This document shows, piece after piece, positions 51,675-59,727 of a DNA stretch of 64,000 nucleotides; within the stretch, counting starts at the first letter, position 1, and the number at the start of each line of letters is the position of its first letter. This DNA is from Bacteroidales bacterium UBA4772 (GTDB taxonomy: Bacteria > Bacteroidota > Bacteroidia > Bacteroidales > VadinHA17): positions 33,737-97,736 of the forward strand of contig DHHM01000011.1 in NCBI GenBank assembly GCA_002403305.1, written 5' to 3'. Below the pieces are notes generated by a model that saw only the letters and a program-made list of their open reading frames with translations, had not been told where the DNA came from and made no database searches. The position numbers and the translations under genes were made by a program.

Positions 51675-52177
51675 GCCAGGTCCTTCAGTGTGAGATAGTA
51701 TTCTGTCGTGCCGCTTTCGGGTTCAACCTCTGACCAGCTTGCAACAGGGAACGAGAGGCAGTAGATTCCGGTCTTGGACAGCACCTCCGGCTCGTCTGAT
51801 GCAAACCAGGCTGCCATCTCCGTCAGCAGTGGGTTATGCCCGAAGAGGGTGACGGTATGATCATCGTTGCTCATGCCTCTGATAAAAGAGAGGAACTCCT
51901 CCTCCTCAAGGCTGAGATAGAGTCTGGCATTCAGTCTTACCTCATCGGGACTGATACCGTATTCCCTGCAGAAGATCAGTGCTGTCTCCAGTGCCCTGAA
52001 GGCAGGGCTGGTTATAATTCTTCCCGGATCTTCCTTCTGGGAAAAGAGCAGCTGAGCCATAAGCTTTGAGTTTTGTTTGCCCTTAGCTGTCAGCGACCGC
52101 TCAAAATCGGATATCATGGGTAGCTGATCCTCGGCCTTGCTGTGCCGTATGAAAATTAGTTTTCTCTTTCCTGTCAT
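51671..52177 (-). CDS. Phosphohistidine phosphatase SixA-like
   Basis: 168 residues from MTGKRKLIFIRHSKAED; the RH motif places the catalytic His12. The later TVTLFGHNPLLTEM holds the second active-site His. Histidine-phosphatase superfamily, SixA branch, which removes phosphate from HPt histidines. Start chosen because the longer open frame is just read-through of the upstream pfkA end. Overlaps ppk1 by 4 bases. Confidence 0.88.
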   Translation of the reverse strand: MTGKRKLIFIRHSKAEDQLPMISDFERSLTAKGKQNSKLMAQLLFSQKEDPGRIITSPAFRALETALIFCREYGISPDEVRLNARLYLSLEEEEFLSFIRGMSNDDHTVTLFGHNPLLTEMAAWFASDEPEVLSKTGIYCLSFPVASWSEVEPESGTTEYYLTLKDLA

Positions 52178-52217
52178 ATCACTGACTATGTTACTTCTGC
52201 CATAAACATTTAGATAA

Positions 52218-53258
52218 TCATATTCCAAAGCTGGTACCCATCTCCCTGGCCTGTTTGACCATCGGGTCATCAGGTTTGACCAGTTTCGTTTTTCCCGCCA
52301 CCTCCGACAATTTTACGGAGCTAATCTGCCCGTCACGGTGAGCCACCATCCTGCCGTACTCCTCCTTTGCAATGAGTGTGGCACCGGCGGCGCCGAACCT
52401 GGAGGCGAGCACCCTGTCCATGGGTGAAGGTGTACCGCCTCTCTGTATATAACCGAGCACCGTCTCCCTGGTCTCCAGACCTGTCTCTTCCTGTATCCTC
52501 CGTGCCAGGTATCTGCCGGCTGAGTCTTCACCCTCGGGTACCTTGATCCCTTCTGCCACAACAACAATCGTATAGGGCTTATTGTTGTCAGCCCTCTTCC
52601 TCAGATAGTCCATTACCACCTTCTCATCATGCGGTATCTCGGGTATCAGAATGACGTCCCCTCCTCCCGCCATGCCGGAGTAGAGGGCAAGCCATCCGGC
52701 GTTGTGCCCCATGATCTCTATCACCATGATCCTCTTGTGCGAGTTGGCCGTCGAATGCAGTCTGTCAATGGCCTCCGTGGCAATGTTCACTGCCGAATCA
52801 AACCCGAAGGTCATATCTGTACCCCAGATGTCATTGTCTATCGTCTTTGGGATTCCAACGATGTTCAGCCCTTCCTCCGAGAGCATATAGGCGGTCTTCA
52901 TTGTGCCGTTGCCCCCGATGCACACCAGGCAGTCGAGCCCCATCTGTTCATAATGCTCCCTGATGAGCATGGGTTTGCGCACCTCATCCTTCTTCTTGCC
53001 CACCCCCTTGAAGGGTTTTTCGCGAGAGGTGCCCAGGATGGTGCCTCCCAGGGTCAGGATACCGGAAAGATCACTCTCACTGAGCTCCGAGTACTCTTTG
53101 TGTATCATCCCGGCGAAGCCGTCACTGATGCCCAGCACCGTCATGCCGTACTTCACTATGGCTGTCTTGCCGACACCCCTGATGGCGGCATTGATGCCCG
53201 GGCAGTCGCCTCCTGCTGTCAGAATGCCTATGCGTTTTGGTTTGCTGTTTTTGCCCAT
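52218..53258 (-). CDS. pfkA: 6-phosphofructokinase (mixed ATP/PPi type)
   Basis: 346 residues. GGDCPGINAAIRG opens the fold. GGNGT (115-119) replaces the GGDGS of E. coli, so Gly118 matches ATP-type G104, but Lys138 in PKTIDNDI matches the Lys124 of PPi-type enzymes. Asp141 is the base. This combination is the mixed-specificity group. Catalyses fructose 6-phosphate phosphorylation. Located 40 bases upstream of sixA on the same strand. Confidence 0.93.
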   Translation of the reverse strand: MGKNSKPKRIGILTAGGDCPGINAAIRGVGKTAIVKYGMTVLGISDGFAGMIHKEYSELSESDLSGILTLGGTILGTSREKPFKGVGKKKDEVRKPMLIREHYEQMGLDCLVCIGGNGTMKTAYMLSEEGLNIVGIPKTIDNDIWGTDMTFGFDSAVNIATEAIDRLHSTANSHKRIMVIEIMGHNAGWLALYSGMAGGGDVILIPEIPHDEKVVMDYLRKRADNNKPYTIVVVAEGIKVPEGEDSAGRYLARRIQEETGLETRETVLGYIQRGGTPSPMDRVLASRFGAAGATLIAKEEYGRMVAHRDGQISSVKLSEVAGKTKLVKPDDPMVKQAREMGTSFGI

Positions 53259-53426
53259 TATTTTACCTGGTTGGTTGTGGTTAACTAATGTAAATGTATG
53301 AAAAATAACGGCAAGAAATTGCCGGCAGCACCATCTGCAATGTTTTAAATATACAATGCATCAGCAGTCTCTGAAAGGGAAAGTCGTTACAATTATGTAA
53401 CTTTATCATCTGTCAGCGAATTGCAG

Positions 53427-54302
53427 ATGGCTTCAAAGGAAAAGGTTAACAGGGCGGATATCAAGACATCGATGCTTGAATGCATCAATGGGTCGCTTAT
53501 TCTGCTCTCTCAGAAGCCCCTGCCTGACGGCAACGCCATACATGACATCCGGGTGATGATGAAGAAGCAGCGTGCTGCGGTACGACTGGTGAAGCCTCTG
53601 CTCGATGAGCCCGTCTATAACAGGGAGTACCTCGCGGGGAGAGAGACGGGCCGCATCCTGTCTTCATGGCGTGAGAGCAATGTGTTGCGTAAGACCATGA
53701 AGGCACTGAGGAAGGATCATCCTGAGCTTTTCACCAAGCTGTGGGACAATGAGACCGTACAGAACCTGTTGCGTAAGCCGTATGCCACATGGGAGCAGGC
53801 CGGGGTGCAGGCCAAAACTGTCAGCAAGGTGACTGAGCAACTGACCAGGGCGGGGTACAGGATCAGGTTCCTGAGCCTGAACGAACTCGATTTCAGGATG
53901 TTGCTCGGCGAGGTCGAGCAGAGCTACCTTGCCGCGGCAAGAGCCTACCTCGACTGCCGTAACAATACCAAACCACGTCTTCTGCATGAGTTCCGGAAGA
54001 AGTCGAAGACGCTGATGTACCAGCTCGATTTTTTCCGGCACCTTAATCCCGCCGCGGTGAAATCCCTGGAGAAGAGGCTTGATATCATGACCCGCAACCT
54101 CGGAAAATACAACGACCTTGACCAGATACTCACGATCCTCGGATATAAATACCGCGACTCTGCCAACAGCGATGTGAATGATGAGCTGGCCGTTGTCATC
54201 AAGGACAGGCAGGATAGCTACCTGATGAAGGTGTGGCCCGCGGCTTATCGCATTTTTATGCCGGGGAAAAAACTGCAGGACCTGCTTGATATCTCTTTCT
54301 GA
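53427..54302 (+). CDS. CHAD domain protein
   Basis: 291 residues of predicted helical bundles with the conserved basic/histidine pattern: HDIRVMMKKQRAAVRLVKPLL, and LHEFRKKSKTLMYQLDFFRHLN further on, then NLGKYNDLDQILTIL. CHAD (conserved histidine alpha-helical) domains bind inorganic polyphosphate. Divergent from pfkA, next to ppk1. ATG at 53427; TTG 53421 is possible. The last 22 bases, including TGA, are part of a downstream repeat. Confidence 0.85.
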   Translation: MASKEKVNRADIKTSMLECINGSLILLSQKPLPDGNAIHDIRVMMKKQRAAVRLVKPLLDEPVYNREYLAGRETGRILSSWRESNVLRKTMKALRKDHPELFTKLWDNETVQNLLRKPYATWEQAGVQAKTVSKVTEQLTRAGYRIRFLSLNELDFRMLLGEVEQSYLAAARAYLDCRNNTKPRLLHEFRKKSKTLMYQLDFFRHLNPAAVKSLEKRLDIMTRNLGKYNDLDQILTILGYKYRDSANSDVNDELAVVIKDRQDSYLMKVWPAAYRIFMPGKKLQDLLDISF

Positions 54303-54386
54303 TGCCCTGCCGCAGCATCTGAATGACATCTCTTTCTGTGTTTCAGCCGCGGGAGTTTCTAGTCTCTCTTTCTGATGCCCTGCCGC
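54292..54386. repeat. Degenerate 37-bp tandem repeat spanning the CHAD stop codon
   Basis: The 22-mer at 54292-54313 (starts TCTCTTTCTGATGCCC, ends TGCCGC) recurs identically at 54365-54386, and a shorter copy (TCTCTTTCTG) lies at 54329. Spacings are 37 and 36 bases, so this is about 2.6 degenerate units. The first copy contains the CHAD stop codon. Confidence 0.85.
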
Positions 54387-54389
54387 GGG

Positions 54390-55205
54390 TCAGGTCTGAC
54401 TCAACTCAACCGATCGTACCAGAGTCATGAGCTGCATCCTGTTCCTCACGTTGGTCTTTGCATAGATGCGTGAGGTGTGGTCTTTTACCGTCTGCAGGCT
54501 GATGAAGAGCCTGTCGGCTATCTCCTGGTTGCTCAAGCCGTTACAGATCTCCCTGATGATATCGGCCTCCCTCGGTGATATCTCATGTTTCAGGTAGAAA
54601 TCCTCTATTCCGGGAGGCATATCATGATTCGCAGGATATGCAAATACGCTGAGGTCAGTCCGGTAGGTCAGCCAGACCGGTATCAGTGATATGCCGGCGA
54701 AGAGCAGGAAGACAAATATGAGAGCCATCCACGCCGAGTGCTGTATGAGCAGTAGCACTGCTGCCTGTGACAGGGCGCCTGCGGCGACAATGACAGCCAG
54801 GGAGATGCGGTCGGCAGCGAAAGCCTCGCCTGATCTGCTACCGATTAGCATAAAGGCCGAAGTGACGCCGCTGATCACGGCCACAACGGCGTAATAATAT
54901 TTGAATAGGGGCAGGGCCTCTCCAAACTCCATATCGCGCGAAATAATTCCGAGCAACGCAATGACACCGAAGTTGGCCAGAAGGAAGATAACAGTCAGAT
55001 AGCTTTTGAATCCAGCCTTCGAGTACTCAGCGCTGAATTTGATAAGCATCAGCCACCCTATCACAAGAAAGGGGAGTCCCGGCAGAAGTGAGATGACGGA
55101 GACAGTGGAGATCAGTTCCGGGGTGAGTCGCTCCCCGGCGACGGCAATGATGATAAACTGTCCCCAGATACCGTAGAAGCCGAAGGCAGACGATGCTCCG
55201 GAAGC
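54390..55205 (-). pseudogene. 5'-truncated LuxR-type membrane regulator
   Basis: The frame is open from a stop at 55206-55208 down to 54390 (271 codons). It has about five to six membrane helices, then a LuxR-family HTH (ISPREADIIREICNGLSNQEIADRLFISLQTVKDHTSRIYAKTNV). No ATG, GTG or TTG occurs before GTG 55064, yet 47 residues upstream of it (FGFYGIWGQFIIIAV..., LISTVSVISLLPGLPFL) continue the membrane pattern. So the first helix and start codon seem lost. It may still be made from GTG 55064 as 224 residues. Called pseudogene with caution. Confidence 0.55.
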
Positions 55206-55260
55206 TTAATCAGAATAAATATCTGCATCATAGTTTTTTACTTGAACCATCTTCACGAAG

Positions 55261-55284
55261 GGGGCCGGCATTAATGCCGGCCCC
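55261..55284. other. 24-bp perfect palindrome
   Basis: GGGGCCGGCATT followed by its exact reverse complement AATGCCGGCCCC. It lies downstream (minus strand) of the LolA-like gene. No T-run follows on either side. It may be a strong hairpin that ends or protects the transcript, or a dyad binding site. The remaining 55285-55421 bases hold no gene that I can support. Confidence 0.8.
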
Positions 55285-55421
55285 TGGGCGTTTAATCCGG
55301 GCAGATATTCATGAAGTGTGCCGTTCATCTGTGGCTCTGCCTTTCGTCCGGGGCGGGCCGGCTCCTGCCACCTGCAGAAAGGGATGAACGAGGCGCAGAG
55401 TAGCGGTAGGGGATGCTGCAC

Positions 55422-56159
55422 CTACTGTTTCAGGGCAGCCTTGGTAAAGATGTAATCAGGTATCTTCTGATTAAACTGCACTGAGGTTATGGTAAATTCA
55501 GTGCCGTCGCCGCTTTTCAAAACATCCTTGTAGGTCAGTTTCATGGGAAACCATCTGCCTGCAATCTGCTCCACCTCCTCAAACGTTGTACGTTTCAGCA
55601 GCTGTCCGCTTGACCCAAACAATTCCTCCTTCAGGGGAACATATCTTTCGGTGTCAACCCACATCTTCATCGAGTGATAGCTCACATCACTGACCTTTGC
55701 TGTCAGGTCAAGTATCCACGTCTTCCTTCCCCCGATCACTTCATCACCTCCAAGGGCGGCAGTATAAAGTTCCGTAAGCTTACGGTCATCCATCATATCT
55801 TCATACGACAGGTCAGAACCCATGACTGACTGTCTCAGCATATGCCCCGAGATCTGAATTATCCGGTCCGTGGATGGTGAGTAGATCCAGAGCTGGTTCC
55901 CGAGCTTGAGCATCTTGGTGCCCTGCTCCCGGGCAGGTGACAGGTATTCCGTAAAAGACTTTGTATATCCCTCTGCATAGGTCCTTGAGGTAATGGTTCT
56001 GCTCCTGTGGGCTCCGTTGATTGTCATGGTAGATTCAAAGACCCGGTTCTCGGACGACATGTTCCGTTCAACCCTCTTAAGGATGTCATCCGGATCCTGT
56101 CCCTGAATTTGCAAAGTCAGCATTGCTGCCGCTGCCAGCATAAGATATTTTTTCATCAT
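55422..56159 (-). CDS. Outer-membrane lipoprotein-sorting (LolA-like) protein
   Basis: 245 residues from MMKKYLML with a signal peptide ending LQIQGQD. ILKRVERNMSSENRVFESTMTI, GTKMLKLGNQLWIYSPSTDRIIQISGHMLRQSVMGSDLSYEDMM and EVEQIAGRWFPMKL are typical of the LolA-like periplasmic family (PF17131). It is the last gene of the ABC operon, 8 bases after a permease, an arrangement seen widely in MacB/LolCDE-like export modules. The longer frame runs into the permease gene and was rejected. Confidence 0.82.
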   Translation of the reverse strand: MMKKYLMLAAAAMLTLQIQGQDPDDILKRVERNMSSENRVFESTMTINGAHRSRTITSRTYAEGYTKSFTEYLSPAREQGTKMLKLGNQLWIYSPSTDRIIQISGHMLRQSVMGSDLSYEDMMDDRKLTELYTAALGGDEVIGGRKTWILDLTAKVSDVSYHSMKMWVDTERYVPLKEELFGSSGQLLKRTTFEEVEQIAGRWFPMKLTYKDVLKSGDGTEFTITSVQFNQKIPDYIFTKAALKQ

Positions 56160-56167
56160 AGTCTGTT

Positions 56168-57442
56168 TTAAGCTTCGAGTTCCTTGAACAGCCTGGCTGT
56201 CTGCCGTTTGTAAATGCCTATCCCCGACAGCATCGTCCCGACCACTGTCGATATCAGTCCCGGAATAAATCCCAGGTAATAGTCCACCGGATTGATATTT
56301 GCCCTTATGACAGTCGGCATCATCAGTGCTGAGCCTTGCATTATTCCCGAAATATCTATTCCGTATTTCTGCAACAGCCATGCCAGGAACAGTCCGATAA
56401 CCGTTCCGACGACTGATCCTGCAAGTCCTATCATTACTGCTTCATAGATCATTGAACGGTAGGTATGCCCCTTGTCTTCGCCCATTGCCAGGCGGATCCC
56501 CACTTCGCCGTAGCGTCTCATCCCGCCCAGCAGTCCCGCATTCCACAGCACCAGTGACATGGCGATGATAAAGACCATTGAGATCATGGCTGACCATGAT
56601 TTCGTCATCCCGACATAGGAGCCCATCGTTCCCTGCTGGCTGAGACTTTTCATTACGGGAGCAAGGTCTTTGGCGTTGCCGCCATCGGCTCCATTAAATG
56701 CTGCCGCATTCTCCATTGCGATTTCATCATCGTAGAATCCCTCACGGAAGAACCCCAGTATCTCACCGGCGGCATTTTCCATGTCGAGAGCAATCCTCAC
56801 GTCTCCGATGTCAGCAATGATCATTCCGCGGTCAAGTGCTTCCTGTCCCATGGACACCGTGCCTGAGACGGTAAAGTCATGGATGGTCATGCTTCCGTAC
56901 ATCGTTGAGCCGATGAAAGTTATCCTGTCCCCGGGATTTACGTCCAGCTTCCTGGAAAAAAGTTCGATGAGCAATACCTCATTTGCCTTACCGGGCATAG
57001 AGCCTCTTACCAGCGAACCTTCAAGGTTCATCCTTTCTCTTTCCGGCGATTGCGGATCAAGGAGGTCAAGGCCGAGACCCATGGCAGGGCCCTGTGTCCG
57101 TGTTTCACCGTTTTCATCCGGGACGTCGGCGATGCCTGCAAACTGAATCCTTGGTGACCACTCTACTCCCGCATACTTTTGCCTGAGCTCTTCGGTGAGC
57201 GAACTCACATCAGTAAGTGCAAGATCATTGGGCATCTGCTGCATGTTTTCGGAGTAGCCCGCGGTCATCACCTTGAGGTGGCCGTGCGTCACCCTGGCAT
57301 TGATCTCAATGATGTCACCCATGAAGCCGGTTATGTAGGCATGCATGAGAACGGTGAGAGCCACACCTATCGACACTACAATAACCGGAATGCGGCTTCG
57401 GCTCTTGTCTCTGATCAGACCTATCAGTAAGAATTTTATCAT
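56168..57442 (-). CDS. FtsX-like ABC transporter permease
   Basis: 424 residues. One N-terminal helix, a large periplasmic domain and three C-terminal helices (MVFIIAMSLVLWNAGLLGGMRRYGEVGIRLAMGEDK is the typical FtsX core), LolC/LolE or MacB style. The first codon overlaps the upstream permease stop (ATGA, 57439-57442). Confidence 0.87.
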   Translation of the reverse strand: MIKFLLIGLIRDKSRSRIPVIVVSIGVALTVLMHAYITGFMGDIIEINARVTHGHLKVMTAGYSENMQQMPNDLALTDVSSLTEELRQKYAGVEWSPRIQFAGIADVPDENGETRTQGPAMGLGLDLLDPQSPERERMNLEGSLVRGSMPGKANEVLLIELFSRKLDVNPGDRITFIGSTMYGSMTIHDFTVSGTVSMGQEALDRGMIIADIGDVRIALDMENAAGEILGFFREGFYDDEIAMENAAAFNGADGGNAKDLAPVMKSLSQQGTMGSYVGMTKSWSAMISMVFIIAMSLVLWNAGLLGGMRRYGEVGIRLAMGEDKGHTYRSMIYEAVMIGLAGSVVGTVIGLFLAWLLQKYGIDISGIMQGSALMMPTVIRANINPVDYYLGFIPGLISTVVGTMLSGIGIYKRQTARLFKELEA

Positions 57443-58617
57443 TGTATTTTCCCCCTTAAAGCTTCAGTAGGATTCATTTTTGCTATTCTCCTTGATGGCC
57501 AGTAACTCACCAGTGCTGTCACAGTAGTGATTATCAGCACAGTGCCGATTACCAGTCCGGCACTGTATACAGGGTAAAGGGTCTGGGCAATAGCCATTCC
57601 GAACTCACTGGCATCCACCGGCATCGTCCATCCCACTTTGGCCTGCCACGCAAGGAAAGGAAGGCCGTATGCAGCTGACAAAAGGGCTGCCAGAACGGCG
57701 TACATTGTTCCCTCGACGGTAAAAAGACCGACAACCTGGCGTCGGGTGTATCCCAGAGCTATGTAGGTGCCAATCTCCTTCTGTCTCCTGAAAATTGAAA
57801 GCACCTGCGTGTCAAAGATCGCCAGCATGGCAAGTGTTATAAGAATGATGTACAGGATTGATGTCCCTGCTGTCTTTACCTTTATCAGCTCATCAACAGC
57901 ACTGGTGAGTTCTGTTTTGCTCTTATGTACCCATCCTTCGACAGCGGGCCTCGTCACTTCACTGTTGTTGTATGTCAGTGTTGTGGCTTCCCCTTCGAGA
58001 CCCAGCATCGACCGTAGCGTGTCAAGCGACAGGTATATCTGACCCTGGTCGACGGCAGGTACGCTAACAGTGAATATTTCGGTGATGAAAATTTCTGAAG
58101 CATCAAATGTGCCGTCGGCATCCCGCCACTGAACCATAACCCTGTCTCCCACATTCACTTTCAGGTTTTTGGCCATTCCTGAACCGATTATTGAAGGTAT
58201 GGCTCCGGTTACCAGCGTATCGAGCTTGTAAGAGGGAAGCATGAAGATAGTCTGTTTGGGGTCGATGCCCCTGATCATCACTGACTGAAGCCGCCCCTGG
58301 GGGTAAATAGTCCCCTGGGCAATGAGTGAAGGTTCCATGTCGCCCCTTTCGATCTCCCCGAGGAACTCCTCCGGCACGGGGGCGTGACTGTCGGTGAAGG
58401 TGAAAGGATCATGAGGATCGTACCCTTCTTGCCAGTACTGACCTTCTCCTATCTCCCAGTTTGTCATATCGACTTTGGCCTGATGATTCCATCCTGTTAT
58501 TATGCCTTTCATCCAGATTATTACCAGGAAGGAGAATGAGAGCACGATCACGTTCAGCCAGGTTCGCAGACCGGCACCGACCAGGTTCCGGTATGCCATC
58601 TTTATTGCCAGTTTCAT
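57439..58617 (-). CDS. FtsX-like ABC transporter permease
   Basis: 392 residues. Same four-helix MacB/LolC layout; RRQKEIGTYIALGYTRRQVVGLFTVEG is the conserved cytosolic loop. The pair of permeases, one ATPase and a LolA-like protein suggest lipid- or lipoprotein-related envelope export, but the substrate is unknown. Confidence 0.87.
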   Translation of the reverse strand: MKLAIKMAYRNLVGAGLRTWLNVIVLSFSFLVIIWMKGIITGWNHQAKVDMTNWEIGEGQYWQEGYDPHDPFTFTDSHAPVPEEFLGEIERGDMEPSLIAQGTIYPQGRLQSVMIRGIDPKQTIFMLPSYKLDTLVTGAIPSIIGSGMAKNLKVNVGDRVMVQWRDADGTFDASEIFITEIFTVSVPAVDQGQIYLSLDTLRSMLGLEGEATTLTYNNSEVTRPAVEGWVHKSKTELTSAVDELIKVKTAGTSILYIILITLAMLAIFDTQVLSIFRRQKEIGTYIALGYTRRQVVGLFTVEGTMYAVLAALLSAAYGLPFLAWQAKVGWTMPVDASEFGMAIAQTLYPVYSAGLVIGTVLIITTVTALVSYWPSRRIAKMNPTEALRGKIQ

Positions 58618-58628
58618 CTCTGCCGCTA

Positions 58629-59231
58629 TTAGTTGCCTGTTAATTCATCATTGACAATTCTGCCGTCATCGAGAAAAATCTTTCGACGCAGGTAGCTGAT
58701 GACCTTGTCATCATGTGTGGCGAACAGGAATGTTGTTTTGAACTCCCTGTTCAGGGCTTCCATGCTCCTGAGGATGTTATGCGAATTGGCAGCATCGAGA
58801 TTGGCGGTAGGCTCGTCAGCCAGTACCAGCGAGGGTTTCTTGACCATTGCACGGGCTATTGCAACCCTCTGACATTCACCGCCTGACAGCTGCGGTGGCT
58901 TCGATCTGATTTTGTCTGTCAGTCCCAGCCATTCCAGGGCTTCCATGACCATCTTCTTCCTCTCTGCGGCAGTATAGTCAAGCAGCAGCAGCGGAAACTC
59001 GATGTTCTCAAAAACATTGTGCACACCGAACAGGTTGTAGCTCTGGAAGATAAAACCCAGACTCTTCTTCCTGAGATTCGCCGCCTCCTTCTGTGTGAGG
59101 CTCCCTATGGAATGGTTCAGGACCGTCACCTCACCGGCAGAGGGAATGTCAAGCGAACCAATGATGTTAAGCATGGTGGTCTTCCCGGAACCGCTTTGCT
59201 GACGAAAAACCAGATGCCGGTTCTGTAGCAT
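58629..59231 (-). pseudogene. LolD/MacB-type ABC ATPase lacking its N-terminus
   Basis: 200 residues. From SGSGKTT onward it is normal: Q-loop FIFQSYNLFGVHNV, signature QLSGGECQRVAIARAMVKK, Walker B SLVLADEPTANLD and the H-loop ATHD. But the first 35 residues of the family (first strands, A-loop aromatic, GP of Walker A) are absent; MLQNRHLVFRQQ stands before SGSGKTT, so Walker A lacks its first Gly. No upstream frame supplies them. A rearrangement close to 59195 probably removed the gene's 5' end. The operon's remaining genes look intact. Confidence 0.7.
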
Positions 59232-59417
59232 GACACTGCACAGAGTTCATAACTGCAAGTAAATATAAATGATATTTATTTTCCTGAGATTACTTCAGAG
59301 ATATCTTGTCTCCTTCGGCGGTAAATGTTACCCTGGATGGCTGTCGGCCTTTTTCACCGGCAATTGCTATTGAGTTACCAATTTCAAGTAATTTTACAAC
59401 TGAAATCAAAACAGATC

Positions 59418-59597
59418 ATGAAGACAAAAGGGTTCATTCCTTTCCTGGCAGCAGCTTTTCTGCTGCCCGTCAATGCCGAGGCTCAGCTTGGGAGCAAACT
59501 GAAGAAGAAACTTGAAGAGACAGTAAGCAAGGCTCTTGAGAAGGAGGTCACCGAAGAGGCGGTTGAAACATCCGGCGAGGCTTGCCAGTCTGATTAA
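59418..59597 (+). CDS. Small secreted protein, possibly truncated
   Basis: 59 residues: MKTKGFIPFLAAAFLLPVNAEA signal peptide, then an Lys/Glu-rich amphipathic helix (GSKLKKKLEETVSKALEKEV) ending in TSGEACQSD. Signal plus helix resembles the beginning of longer Bacteroidota secreted proteins, so the rest may have been lost; I do not recognise a full family. Lies beside the truncated ATPase. Confidence 0.45.
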   Translation: MKTKGFIPFLAAAFLLPVNAEAQLGSKLKKKLEETVSKALEKEVTEEAVETSGEACQSD

Positions 59598-59727
59598 TCT
59601 TATGATCAATGACTTATTACTGCACTCTGGCCGTGAATGACCGGAGGGGGCGAGTGTGTGCGGAAATCAGTGAGATAAAAGATATTTAGGCCGCGGCAGG
59701 GCTACCTGTTAATCTCATCTTTCGAGG

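Noticed and set aside
53310..53330. GGCAA-GAAA-TTGCC hairpin in the pfkA/CHAD gap
   Set aside because: Five-base stem without T-run between divergent genes; too weak to name as a control element.
55206..55421. 71-codon minus-strand frame upstream of the truncated regulator
   Set aside because: No motif or start context; it covers the palindrome and merely shares the stop that truncates the regulator.
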